Positions 9,801 to 17,770 of a DNA stretch of 64,000 nt are shown here, one piece after another. The notes under the pieces were generated by a model, which was given only the letters and a program-made list of their open reading frames with translations, searched no databases and had not been told where the DNA came from. How positions within the stretch are numbered: the first letter of the stretch is position 1; every line of letters begins with the position of its first letter. The position numbers and the translations under genes were made by a program. The stretch is from positions 62,001 through 126,000 of the forward strand of contig BAYV01000010.1 in assembly GCA_000710935.1 (NCBI GenBank), written 5' to 3'. Source of the stretch: Iodidimonas nitroreducens (GTDB taxonomy: Bacteria; Pseudomonadota; Alphaproteobacteria; Sphingomonadales; Rhodothalassiaceae).

Positions 9801-10355
9801 ATCGGCGCCGATCATCAGGCCCTGACCAAGGCGGTCATCCATAATTATTTCAAGCTATTGGCCTATAAGGATGAATATGAAGTGGCGCGGCTTTATGCCT
9901 CGGGCGATTTTGAAAATCGCCTGAAAGCGCAATTCGAGGGCGATGTGCGCTTGAGCTTTCATATGGCCCCGCCCTTATTTTCAAAGATCGATCCGCGCAC
10001 CGGCAGGCCCAAAAAAACCGAATTCGGGCCTTGGATGCTGCCGGCCTTCCGGCTCCTGGCCAAATTGAAGGGCCTGCGCGGCACGCCTTTCGATCCCTTT
10101 GGCTATAGCGCCGATCGCAAGATGGAACGCCAATTGATCGCCGATTATGAAGCCATGCTGGCCCGTATTCTGCCACGCTTGCGGGCGGATAATCTCGATT
10201 GTGCCACCGCCCTTGCCGCCCTGCCCGATATGGTTCGTGGATTTGGCCCGGTGAAGGAAGATAGCGTCGAACTGATGCTCAAGAAGAAAGCGGAATTGCT
10301 GGATCGGTTCAACGATCCCACGATCAAAAACCCTGAAATCATGGCGGCGCAATAA
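6879..10355 (+). CDS. Indolepyruvate ferredoxin oxidoreductase, fused alpha-beta type
   Basis: The enzyme oxidatively decarboxylates aryl- or 2-oxoacids to acyl-CoA with transfer of electrons to ferredoxin. This is the single-chain form of about 1,158 residues found in proteobacteria, combining the IorA and IorB parts. The N-terminal half carries the thiamine-diphosphate oxidoreductase domains (ISGYRGSPLGTYD; CSGCPHNSS; GIGCHIMAINM; GGEGTPWIG). A cysteine-rich segment near residues 631-680 (CEGCGDC, then CNKDFSCLKGFC) should bind an iron-sulfur cluster. The gamma-type domain starts at NILVTGIGGTG near residue 715. ATG 6879 is preferred over ATG 6885 because GGGG lies upstream. With the neighbouring leucine dehydrogenase it suggests breakdown of aromatic or branched amino acids. 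Confidence 0.93.
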   Translation: MFMQKVTLDDKYQLRSGRAYMTGIQALVRLPIVQRWRDIEAGLNTAGFISGYRGSPLGTYDMELMRAKSYLEPLHVHFEPGLNEDLAATSVWGSQQSNLAGQGLYDGVFGIWYGKGPGVDRSMDVFKHANAAGTMEHGGVLAIAGDDHAAKSSTLPHQTEHDFMSAMMPVLYPAGVREFVEFGLLGLAMSRYTGAWVAFKTTSDTAETSASIDLEGEKRSIILPTDFEMPQGGLHIRWPDPWRGQDTRLQRYKGFAAHAFARANQIDKVVLDSPNPRFGIIASGKAYLDVCQALHEMGITKEVASEIGLRLYKVGMVWPLEPQGARAFAEGLEEVLVVEEKREMIEYQLMQQLYNWKESARPRIVGKHDDKGRWLLSPDNELDISLVSHAIASRLAHFHNTPLIRDRLAWFEARKSAAEAYEPETARTPFFCSGCPHNSSTRLPEGSRALAGIGCHIMAINMDRHNETFTQMGGEGTPWIGTHHFTKEKHIFANLGDGTYSHSGILAIRASVAAKVNITYKLLYNDAVAMTGGQEAEGHLSVPQIAAQLVAEGVGRVAIASERPEIYAKATLPPDVEVHERDQLMNLQYEMREMNGVTAIIYDQTCAAEKRRRRKRGKMEDPDKRVIINDQVCEGCGDCSVQSNCVSVEPLETELGRKRQINQSTCNKDFSCLKGFCPSFVTVKGGQLKKSKAGGKETDLPDVPMPKVPALEESYNILVTGIGGTGVLTIGALLGMAAHLEGKGCSVLDMAGLAQKGGAVLSHIRLFAEQDREASAKIITGGANLLLACDSVVASGKDAQTALSEERTRAVINTTLTPVADFVRNRDLDFKELAVQKAIAARTMKDGRFPLPATGLATALMGDSIATNMFILGYAWQKGLIPLSLDSIKEAITLNKVAIDNNLRTLHWGRAAAHDLALIEKLVAPFDRETDRFHAKNLDEAQSYREHFLENYQDKKLAARYRAMVEDVRAAEHKIGADHQALTKAVIHNYFKLLAYKDEYEVARLYASGDFENRLKAQFEGDVRLSFHMAPPLFSKIDPRTGRPKKTEFGPWMLPAFRLLAKLKGLRGTPFDPFGYSADRKMERQLIADYEAMLARILPRLRADNLDCATALAALPDMVRGFGPVKEDSVELMLKKKAELLDRFNDPTIKNPEIMAAQ

Positions 10356-10429
10356 TGTGTCGGCCCACAACCAATCGTTAAGACGCAACAGATAAAGCTT
10401 CTGTGCTCTCTAGTTTAAAAGGATATCTC

Positions 10430-11548
10430 ATGCCTGTTTTTTCCACACGCGCCTTCAATAAACATGAACAGGTGGTTTTTTGCAGTGATCCGGTCACCGG
10501 ATTGCAGGCGATCATCGCCATTCATTCCACAGTGCTTGGGCCAGCGGTGGGGGGCTGCCGTTTTTGGGATTATGCCGCCGCCCATCGCGGGGCTTCCCTT
10601 GAAGTGGCGCAAAAGCGTGCCGAAGAAGATGCGGTGTTTGATGTTTTGCGGCTTTCGCGCGGTATGAGCTATAAAAACGCCATGGCCGGGCTGCGGATCG
10701 GCGGTGGTAAATCGGTGATCATCGGCGATCCCAAAAGCATCAAGACACCGGAATTGCTCAGAAAATTCGGCGAGCATCTGACCCGTTTGGGCGGCCGATA
10801 TTATACCGCCGAAGATGTGGGCACAAAGCCGCAGGATATGGAAATCATCCATCAAACCAGCAATTATGTGGTGGGGCTTGAAAGCGGCGATTTTGCCACA
10901 GGCGATCCTTCGCCGCATACCGCTTTGGGGGTTTTCGCCGGGATCGAGGCCGCAGCAAAATATAAGCTCGGCCGCAAGGACTTGAGCGGGTTAAGCGTGG
11001 CCATTCAGGGTGTGGGCAATGTGGGCCGTGATCTGGCCATGCATCTGCGTGAAGCCGGGGCGAAGATCATCATTGCCGATATCGTGAAGGAAAATATCGA
11101 GCGTGTTTTGGCTGCTGGCCCGGCGGAGGTGGTGGATGTGCAAAAAATCCATGCCGTGGATGCCGATATTTTCGCCCCTTGCGCTTTGGGTGGGGTTTTG
11201 AATGCCAAAACCATCCCGCAGATCAACGCCAAAATCATCGCTGGCGCTGCCAATAATGTGCTCGATGATGAAGTGGCGGATGATATCGCCCTGCAAAAGC
11301 GCGGCATTTTATATGCCCCCGATTATATCATCAATGCCGGGGGGATCATCTCCGTAGAATCAGAGGTTTATCAAGAACATCTCGACCATCATGAGCGGTC
11401 CAAAAAAATCGCCCGGATCGCCGAGACCCTGATCGAGGTTTTTGAAACCAGCGATCAAAAGCAACAGCCCACGGGCAGGATTGCCAATGAACTGGCAGAA
11501 CAGCGCATCGATGCCAAGCGCCAAAGCCTGAAAGATGCGGCCGAATAA
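10430..11548 (+). CDS. Leucine/phenylalanine-type (Glu/Leu/Phe/Val) dehydrogenase
   Basis: The enzyme should deaminate a branched-chain or aromatic amino acid to its 2-oxoacid with NAD. The start ATG 10430 has AAGGAT just upstream. The 372-residue protein has the ELFV dimerisation domain with the catalytic-lysine segments (SYKNAMAGLRIGGGKSVIIG) and a Rossmann domain opened by GVGNVG. Length and the early motif HSTVLGPAVGG fit leucine or phenylalanine dehydrogenase rather than the longer glutamate dehydrogenases. Substrate choice between Leu, Val and Phe cannot be settled by eye. The position 74 bp after the indolepyruvate oxidoreductase gene suggests a shared transcript, its 2-oxoacid product being a plausible substrate of that enzyme. 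Confidence 0.88.
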   Translation: MPVFSTRAFNKHEQVVFCSDPVTGLQAIIAIHSTVLGPAVGGCRFWDYAAAHRGASLEVAQKRAEEDAVFDVLRLSRGMSYKNAMAGLRIGGGKSVIIGDPKSIKTPELLRKFGEHLTRLGGRYYTAEDVGTKPQDMEIIHQTSNYVVGLESGDFATGDPSPHTALGVFAGIEAAAKYKLGRKDLSGLSVAIQGVGNVGRDLAMHLREAGAKIIIADIVKENIERVLAAGPAEVVDVQKIHAVDADIFAPCALGGVLNAKTIPQINAKIIAGAANNVLDDEVADDIALQKRGILYAPDYIINAGGIISVESEVYQEHLDHHERSKKIARIAETLIEVFETSDQKQQPTGRIANELAEQRIDAKRQSLKDAAE

Positions 11549-11749
11549 TCACGGCGGCACTCTTTCATCTCAAGCCATGCGCGGGACATCAGCGGATGCC
11601 CCGGCGTGGTTTGTGTTTTTTTTGGGCCTTAGCATCCCTGATAAAGGTTTCTAAGGCTGGACCCATCCCCGGCTTTGTAATAGAAAGCGCGCGCGGCCAA
11701 AAGCCTCGCCCTTGCGCTCCGATAGCCCCATGCTGAAAGGACCATATTC

Positions 11750-12688
11750 ATGACAGATCTTCGCTATCTTTCGTCGGAAGACGGATTTCTTGGTCTTGAC
11801 AGCGAAAACAGCCCACCCCCCGAAGAAGCCCGGGCGGTGATCGTTCCCTTTGGGCTGGAAGCCACGGTTTCCTATGAAGGGGGCACCGCAAAGGGGCCGC
11901 AAGCCATGCTTGATGCCAGCCATGAGGTGGAGCTTTTTGACGAAGAATTCTGGTTCGAGCCCGTGCATCATTATGGGGTGGCGACCCTTGAGCCGCCGAA
12001 AATCGAGAAACCCGTTGAAAAGGCACTGGATCAGCTGGCCGCCATCACCGGCGAGATTTTATCCCAGGATCGTTTTCCCATGGTGTTCGGGGGCGAACAT
12101 TCCATCACCCCGGGGGCGATCCGGCCATTTCTGGAACAGGTTCCCGATCTGGTGGTTTTGCATTTCGATGCCCATGCCGATCTGCGCGATGGCTATAATG
12201 GGGAAAAATTCAGCCATGCTTCGGCCATTCGCCGGATTCTCGATGATCCCTCGGCGGAGGTCGTTTCGGTGGGAATCAGGAATATCTCACAAAGCGAAAT
12301 CGGCTTTTATGAAGATAATCGTGATCGCATCCATATCCATTGGGCAAAAGATAAAGCCCTATGGACATTGGATAAAATCATCGAACCCTTGCGCGACCGG
12401 CCGATTTATCTGACCTTTGATCTGGATGGTTTCGATGGTTCGGTGATGCCGGCCACCGGCACCCCGGAACCGGGCGGCCTGTTTTGGGATGATGTGATGG
12501 CGATCATCCGCAAAGCAGCTGATGTGGGCGATATCATCGGGGCCGATATCAACGAACTGGCCCCCCGACCCAATTTGCATGGCTGTGATTTTCTGGCTGC
12601 CAAGCTTGCCTATAAAATCCTGTCTTTCGCGCATCTGGGCATGCCCGAAAAACGCGGGGCGCGACCTTCCAATCAATCCCTGCATTAA
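11750..12688 (+). CDS. speB: Agmatinase-like ureohydrolase
   Basis: Ureohydrolases of this family use a binuclear manganese centre to release urea; agmatinase converts agmatine to putrescine. All ligand motifs are present: GGEHS (first His), FDAHADLRD (Asp, His, Asp), and DLDGFDG (two Asp). The 312-residue length and EGGTAKGP motif fit the SpeB group rather than arginase. AAAGGA precedes ATG 11750. No arginine decarboxylase gene is nearby, so agmatine as substrate is a family inference; guanidinobutyrase or guanidinopropionase are alternatives. A 200-bp spacer separates it from the dehydrogenase, so it may have its own promoter. Confidence 0.85.
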   Translation: MTDLRYLSSEDGFLGLDSENSPPPEEARAVIVPFGLEATVSYEGGTAKGPQAMLDASHEVELFDEEFWFEPVHHYGVATLEPPKIEKPVEKALDQLAAITGEILSQDRFPMVFGGEHSITPGAIRPFLEQVPDLVVLHFDAHADLRDGYNGEKFSHASAIRRILDDPSAEVVSVGIRNISQSEIGFYEDNRDRIHIHWAKDKALWTLDKIIEPLRDRPIYLTFDLDGFDGSVMPATGTPEPGGLFWDDVMAIIRKAADVGDIIGADINELAPRPNLHGCDFLAAKLAYKILSFAHLGMPEKRGARPSNQSLH

Positions 12689-12710
12689 AATATCAGCCTG
12701 CCCTTTTTAT

Positions 12711-12727
12711 GGGCGGGCTCGCCCTTT
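12711..12727. terminator. Short hairpin between convergent speB and S9 peptidase genes
   Basis: GGGCG and CGCCC pair around loop GGCT (12711-12724) and are followed by TTT on the plus strand; on the minus strand the same stem is followed by ATAAAAA. It lies in the 45-bp gap between two converging genes, so it may end both transcripts. T runs are short, so confidence is low. Confidence 0.35.
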
Positions 12728-12733
12728 GCGGGA

Positions 12734-14737
12734 TCATTCAACCCCTAAATGCTGCTCCAGAAATTGGGCCACAGCGCGATAAAGGGCCACCCGATTATTA
12801 AGTTTGCGCACGCCATGGCCTTCATCGGAAAAGCGCATATAGATAACCGGTAATCCATTGGCGCGCAGGGCTTTCACCAGCCTGTCGGATTCGGTGACCG
12901 GATCGCGGGGATCATTGGCGCCATGCTGCACAAACATCGGCACCTTGATCTGATCGGCCCGGGTGATGGGCGATAATTCCGCGAAAAAGGCGCGATCATC
13001 AGGATCGTTGATATCGCCATATTCCAGCCGATCCGATGCCTTCAGCGCCGGCGAGGCTTCTTCCAAAGCCCGCACCCAATCCGACACGCCAACAAAGGAC
13101 ACCCCGGCCTTGAAGGCATCAGGATAGCTGCCCAAAACAGCATTCACCATATAGCCCCCATAAGAGCCACCCATCACCGCAGCGCGATCCGCATCAACCC
13201 GGCCATCTTCTTTTAAAAAGGCCAAAGCATCCACCAGATCACGCACGGAATCCGGGCGCTTTCTTTGGTTATCCAGCCGGGCGTAATGTTTGCCAAAGCC
13301 GGTTGAGCCACGCACATTCACATCCAGAACCGCAACACCACGGCCCAAAAGATATTGTGTCACGCCCGAAAATGTGGGCCGGGCCTGCGCCGTTGGCCCG
13401 CCATGCACATCAATCACCACGGGTGGTTTCACGCCATCCGGGCTTTTTGCCGGCAGATATAAAAGCCCATGCAGCATAACCCCATCCCGGGCCTTGAAAT
13501 AAACCGATTGCGGGGCCACCAGCGTTCTGGGATCGATACCCGCCAATTCGGCACGGGCGGCATGGGCAAAAGCCCCATCCGGAAGCGACCAGCTATAAAC
13601 TGCACCCGGAATATCGGGAGCCGAGACCCGAACCGACAAAACCGACGCCCGATCGGCAAAATCAATGCCATAAACCCCGGCGGGCAAAGCCGGAGACTCG
13701 ATCATTTCGTTTTGCGCCAGATCCCGCGCATAAAGCTTTGAAGTGCCACCGTCATTCACGGTCCAGATCAGATAGCGCCCATCATGGGACAGCGCCAGAT
13801 CATCCACATCATGATCGGGCGTTTCGATCCAATCGAGCGATCTTGAGGCCAGATCATAATAGGCAAGGCCTTTGAAATTCCGCTCATGATCGCTGATCAG
13901 ATAAAAACCCGCGCCATCCGGTCGCCATTGAAATGTGCCATAATAAGCGCTGATTTCAGGGCTAAACAGGGTTTGAAAGGCCCCGTCATCCACATTCAAT
14001 AGGTGCAGATCATTGCCATCCTCGCCCCGGATTTCAGAAATGATTACCGATGATCCACCCGGCTGCCACGGCCCGGCATAAAAGCCAAAGCGACCCTGAT
14101 GCACCATGCGGCTTTCACCGGTCAGGCGATTGGCCACATAAAGGTCGAAATCCGTGCCATTCCGTGCGGTTGACGCATAGATGAAGCGCTTTCCATCCGG
14201 CGAGAAGCTGCCAAAATTGCGATAGGCCTCGGAATGGTCGAGAATCTGCCTTTCGGCTCGGCCATCGGCACTGATCTGCCAATAGGCTTCGCGCTCATCG
14301 CCATTGCGGTCTGCCGCATAAAGAAGGGATGGCCAGTCCTCATCAGAGGGCGGCAGCCAATGAAATTCCGTCACCGCCGCGCCAAAGGTGATCTGATGGG
14401 GCCAACCCCCTTTTGCTGGCACCGTCCAGATCTGGGGAATGCCCGTGACCGTGCTGGTAAAGGCAAGGGTTTTTCCATCCGGCGACAAAGCCGCCCCGCC
14501 AATGCCGCGCACCATCAAATATCGCACGATATCGGTGGGGTTTTCCCCCGCCAATCCCGGCGCCACCGGCCCCACATCGGGAATATCGCCAGGATAGGGC
14601 CAATCCTGCGCCACGGCCATCGTGATGAAACCGCAGAAAAAAACCGGCAGTGCCAAAAGCCGCATGGCTGAAGCCAAAAAGCGGTGGCGCGGAAATCCTG
14701 TCCCAGCGGGATCAGACCTGATTGAAGGCTGCGGCAT
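12734..14737 (-). CDS. Secreted S9-family prolyl oligopeptidase-like peptidase
   Basis: The protein resembles acylaminoacyl-peptidases/dipeptidyl peptidases of family S9: an N-terminal beta-propeller built of WD/TolB-like repeats (SPDGKTLAFTS, SPDGKRFIYAS, SHDGRYLIW) and a C-terminal alpha/beta-hydrolase domain. The catalytic Ser lies in GGSYGGY, the Asp in ANDPRDPV and the His in DEGHGV. AAGGA placed 7 nt before ATG 14737 favours this start over the internal ATG at 14665. The long N-terminus then contains a hydrophobic signal ending at AVAQ, so export to the periplasm is expected. It likely trims peptides for nutrition. It is transcribed alone and divergently from csaA. Confidence 0.9.
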   Translation of the reverse strand: MPQPSIRSDPAGTGFPRHRFLASAMRLLALPVFFCGFITMAVAQDWPYPGDIPDVGPVAPGLAGENPTDIVRYLMVRGIGGAALSPDGKTLAFTSTVTGIPQIWTVPAKGGWPHQITFGAAVTEFHWLPPSDEDWPSLLYAADRNGDEREAYWQISADGRAERQILDHSEAYRNFGSFSPDGKRFIYASTARNGTDFDLYVANRLTGESRMVHQGRFGFYAGPWQPGGSSVIISEIRGEDGNDLHLLNVDDGAFQTLFSPEISAYYGTFQWRPDGAGFYLISDHERNFKGLAYYDLASRSLDWIETPDHDVDDLALSHDGRYLIWTVNDGGTSKLYARDLAQNEMIESPALPAGVYGIDFADRASVLSVRVSAPDIPGAVYSWSLPDGAFAHAARAELAGIDPRTLVAPQSVYFKARDGVMLHGLLYLPAKSPDGVKPPVVIDVHGGPTAQARPTFSGVTQYLLGRGVAVLDVNVRGSTGFGKHYARLDNQRKRPDSVRDLVDALAFLKEDGRVDADRAAVMGGSYGGYMVNAVLGSYPDAFKAGVSFVGVSDWVRALEEASPALKASDRLEYGDINDPDDRAFFAELSPITRADQIKVPMFVQHGANDPRDPVTESDRLVKALRANGLPVIYMRFSDEGHGVRKLNNRVALYRAVAQFLEQHLGVE

Positions 14738-14859
14738 GTTTGTTTCCTTGTCCCCAGACGGTGGATAAAGCTAGACTATTGCAAAAGATATTTGGGGATG
14801 ATCAGACCTCAAACACAGGAAATCAACAAGAAACGAAATGACGAGAAAGGCACTGACCA

Positions 14860-15204
14860 ATGGCTGAACCGAGCCTGAGCTGGGATCAATTCATGGCTGT
14901 GGAGCTACGCGCCGGAACGATCATCAAGGCCGAAGCCTTCCCCGAGGCTAAAAAGCCCGCCTATAAGCTGTTGATCGATTTCGGGCCCCGGATCGGCCTG
15001 AGAAAAACCAGTGCCCAGATCACCGATCATTATCAGCCGGAAACTCTGGTCGGTCGGCAGATTTTGGGGGTGGTGAATTTCCCGCCCAAGCAGATCGGCC
15101 CGATGATGTCGGAATGTTTGGTCACCGGGATTTATCAGGATGATGGATCGGTTATGCTGGCGGTGCCGGATCGGGCCGTTCCCAATGGCGCCCGATTGGG
15201 TTGA
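14860..15204 (+). CDS. csaA: CsaA-like tRNA-binding-domain protein
   Basis: The 114-residue protein is a stand-alone OB-fold tRNA-binding domain of the CsaA group, described as an export-related chaperone in Bacillus. It shows the family landmarks: [23 protein letters not shown], the RKTSAQIT stretch, [12 protein letters not shown], and the end PNGARLG. GAAAGG is upstream of ATG 14860. It is 142 bp before the MCC beta gene on the same strand. Its cellular role here is not evident from context. Confidence 0.88.
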   Translation: MAEPSLSWDQFMAVELRAGTIIKAEAFPEAKKPAYKLLIDFGPRIGLRKTSAQITDHYQPETLVGRQILGVVNFPPKQIGPMMSECLVTGIYQDDGSVMLAVPDRAVPNGARLG

Positions 15205-15346
15205 GGCGAGGATCGGAACGCAAGAAGCCTTTCCCCCGCGCCCAGACTCCTTTATGACGATGAGACTCCTTGATGACCATCAGTCTAAGGATTTTACCCA
15301 TCCAGCCGTGATGGGCCCAGAAAAAATCAACATATCCGAGTGGGTC

Positions 15347-16954
15347 ATGACCGTATTAAAAACAAGCCTTTCCAAAGACAGCGACGCTTTCAAGGCCAAT
15401 GCCCGGCATATGCAGGGGCTGGTGGCGGATCTGGCAGACATTGCCGGCAAAATCGCAATGGGTGGGCCAAGGCACGCCCGCGAAAAGCATCTGGCGCGGG
15501 GGAAATTGCTGCCGCGCGATCGCGTTTCCACCCTGCTCGATCCGGGATCGCCCTTTCTCGAATTATCGCAGCTTGCCGGCCACGGGCTTTATGATGCGGA
15601 GATCCCCGCAGGCGGGCTGATCACCGGCATCGGGCGGGTATCGGGCCATGAATGCATGATCTTGTGCAATGATGCCACGGTGAAGGGCGGCACCTACTTT
15701 CCTATCACGGTGAAAAAGCATTTGCGGGCCCAGGAAATTGCCCGGGAAAACAATCTGCCCTGCATTTATCTGGTGGATTCCGGTGGGGCCAATCTGCCCA
15801 ATCAGGATGAGGTTTTCCCTGATCGCGATCATTTCGGGCGCATTTTTTACAATCAGGCCACCCTGTCGGCGATGGGCATACCCCAGATCGCGGTGGTGAT
15901 GGGAAGCTGCACCGCCGGGGGGGCCTATGTACCCGCCATGGCTGATGAATCGATCATCGTGCAAAATCAGGGAACCATTTTTCTCGGCGGGCCGCCTTTG
16001 GTAAAAGCTGCCACGGGCGAAGTGGTTTCCGCCGAGGATCTGGGCGGCGGCGATGTGCATGCGCGGATATCGGGGGTGGTGGATCATCTGGCCCAGAATG
16101 ATGCCCATGCCCTGATGCAGGCCCGGCGCATCATCGGCAATCTGAACCGCCGCAAAACCATGAGCCTTGAAATTCGGGAGCCGCGCCCGCCGCTTTATGA
16201 TCCCCAGGAAATACATGGCATCATTCCCCATGATACCCGCCAGCCCTATGATGTGCGCGAGGTGATCGCCCGGCTTGTGGATGGGTCGGAATTTGATGAG
16301 TTCAAAAAGCTTTATGGCACCACTTTGGTCACCGGATTTGCCCATATCCACGGCTATCCGGTGGGGATCATTGCCAATAATGGTGTTTTATTTTCGGAAT
16401 CCGCATTGAAGGGGGCGCATTTCATCGAGCTGTGCTGCCAGCGCGGCATCCCGCTGGTTTTCCTGCAGAATATCACCGGCTTCATGGTTGGGCGAAAATA
16501 TGAAACCGGCGGCATCGCCCGCGATGGGGCGAAGATGGTGACAGCGGTGGCCTGCGCGGCGGTGCCCAAGTTCACCATTTTGATCGGCGGCTCATATGGC
16601 GCGGGCAATTATGGCATGTGCGGGCGCGCTTATGGTCCGCGCTTTTTGTGGATGTGGCCCAATGCCCGCATTTCGGTGATGGGCGGCGAACAGGCCTCGA
16701 ATGTGCTGGCAACCGTAAAGCGCGATGCCATGGAAGCCCGGGGCGAAACATGGAGCCAAAGTGCCGAAGATGAGTTCAAAAAACCCATCCGCGAGAGCTA
16801 TGAGGCGCAGGGGCATCCTTATTATGCCTCGGCCCGCTTATGGGATGATGGGGTGATCGATCCCGCCGATACCCGCATGGTTTTGGGGCTTGGGCTTTCG
16901 GCGGCGCTCAATGCCCCCATCGGCGAAAGCCGCTTTGGCGTCTTCAGGATGTAG
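15347..16954 (+). CDS. mccB: Methylcrotonoyl-CoA carboxylase, carboxyltransferase (beta) subunit
   Basis: The beta subunit transfers carboxyl from biotin to 3-methylcrotonyl-CoA in leucine breakdown. From ATG 15347 the protein has 535 residues, the normal length. It carries both crotonase-like halves of the acyl-CoA carboxyltransferase domain, with motifs RLLPRDRVS-like near the start, [29 protein letters not shown], and [16 protein letters not shown]. These DSGGANLP and NYGMCGRAY motifs fit MCC better than propionyl-CoA carboxylase. The next gene starts 11 bp after the stop, forming an operon with the hydratase and alpha subunit. A pair of similar GACTCCTT-TGATGAC-like repeats lies in the upstream spacer (about 15245 and 15263). 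Confidence 0.94.
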   Translation: MTVLKTSLSKDSDAFKANARHMQGLVADLADIAGKIAMGGPRHAREKHLARGKLLPRDRVSTLLDPGSPFLELSQLAGHGLYDAEIPAGGLITGIGRVSGHECMILCNDATVKGGTYFPITVKKHLRAQEIARENNLPCIYLVDSGGANLPNQDEVFPDRDHFGRIFYNQATLSAMGIPQIAVVMGSCTAGGAYVPAMADESIIVQNQGTIFLGGPPLVKAATGEVVSAEDLGGGDVHARISGVVDHLAQNDAHALMQARRIIGNLNRRKTMSLEIREPRPPLYDPQEIHGIIPHDTRQPYDVREVIARLVDGSEFDEFKKLYGTTLVTGFAHIHGYPVGIIANNGVLFSESALKGAHFIELCCQRGIPLVFLQNITGFMVGRKYETGGIARDGAKMVTAVACAAVPKFTILIGGSYGAGNYGMCGRAYGPRFLWMWPNARISVMGGEQASNVLATVKRDAMEARGETWSQSAEDEFKKPIRESYEAQGHPYYASARLWDDGVIDPADTRMVLGLGLSAALNAPIGESRFGVFRM

Positions 16955-16965
16955 GGAATGTGACA

Positions 16966-17760
16966 ATGAATGACAATCTGGAAATCACCCGGGATGAGGC
17001 GGGTATTGCCCGCATCAGCCTCAATCGCCCGGCGGTTCATAATGCCTTTAATGATGCCCTGATCGATGATCTGCACAAGGCTTTCACCGAGCTATCCGCC
17101 GATGAAAGCGTGCGGGTGATCGTGCTGGCCGCCAAAGGGAAAAGCTTTTGCGCGGGTGCCGATCTTGAATGGATGAAAAAGGCTGCAGGCTATAGCGAAC
17201 AGGAAAACCATCGCGATGCCCAAAAGCTTTCGCAGATGCTGCATATCATCAATAGCGCGCCCAAGCCGGTCATTGCTTTGGTGCAGGGGGCGGCTTTAGG
17301 CGGCGGTGTGGGGCTTGTGGCCTGCTGCGATATTGTGATTGCCGTGCGCGATGCCCTGTTTGGGCTGAGCGAGGTGCGCTTAGGCCTGACCCCCGCGACC
17401 ATCAGCCCCTATGTGATCGCCAAGATCGGGGAAACCGCCGCCCGCCGCTATTTTTTGAGCGGAGAACGTTTCGATGCCGAAACAGCCTCGAAAATTGGGC
17501 TTGTTCATGAAACGGTGGGATCGGCTGGTGATTTGATCACTGCCGAAAAGCTGATCACCCAAAAGCTTTTGGCAGGTGCCCCCCAAGCGCAGGCCGAGGC
17601 CAAAGCGCTGATCAGTGCGGTGAAATATCGGCCCATCGATGCCGCCCTGCGGGATGAAACCGCCGCCCGCATTGCCACGCGGCGCATTTCCCCCGAAGCC
17701 CGCGAAGGCTTTGCCGCTTTTTTCGAGAAAAGACCCCCTTATTGGGCACCGCAAAAATAA
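16966..17760 (+). CDS. liuC: Enoyl-CoA hydratase, probable methylglutaconyl-CoA hydratase
   Basis: Crotonase-family protein of 264 residues. The oxyanion-hole segments CAGADLEWMKK and GAALGGGVGLVACCDI are intact, as is the second catalytic region LSEVRLGLTPATISPY. The position between the two MCC subunit genes, together with these motifs, supports hydration of 3-methylglutaconyl-CoA to HMG-CoA in leucine degradation. ATG 16966 is preferred to GTG 16960 because AGGGA is well spaced from it. It is translationally close to both neighbours (11 bp and 10 bp gaps). The isovaleryl-CoA dehydrogenase and HMG-CoA lyase genes are not in the window. Confidence 0.9.
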   Translation: MNDNLEITRDEAGIARISLNRPAVHNAFNDALIDDLHKAFTELSADESVRVIVLAAKGKSFCAGADLEWMKKAAGYSEQENHRDAQKLSQMLHIINSAPKPVIALVQGAALGGGVGLVACCDIVIAVRDALFGLSEVRLGLTPATISPYVIAKIGETAARRYFLSGERFDAETASKIGLVHETVGSAGDLITAEKLITQKLLAGAPQAQAEAKALISAVKYRPIDAALRDETAARIATRRISPEAREGFAAFFEKRPPYWAPQK

Positions 17761-17770
17761 AGAGAATAAA

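Noticed and set aside
11583-11623. Imperfect hairpin and T run after the leucine dehydrogenase gene
   Set aside because: Stem GGGACATC/GATGCCCC has a mismatch, and the T run lies 13 nt away, too far for a standard terminator.
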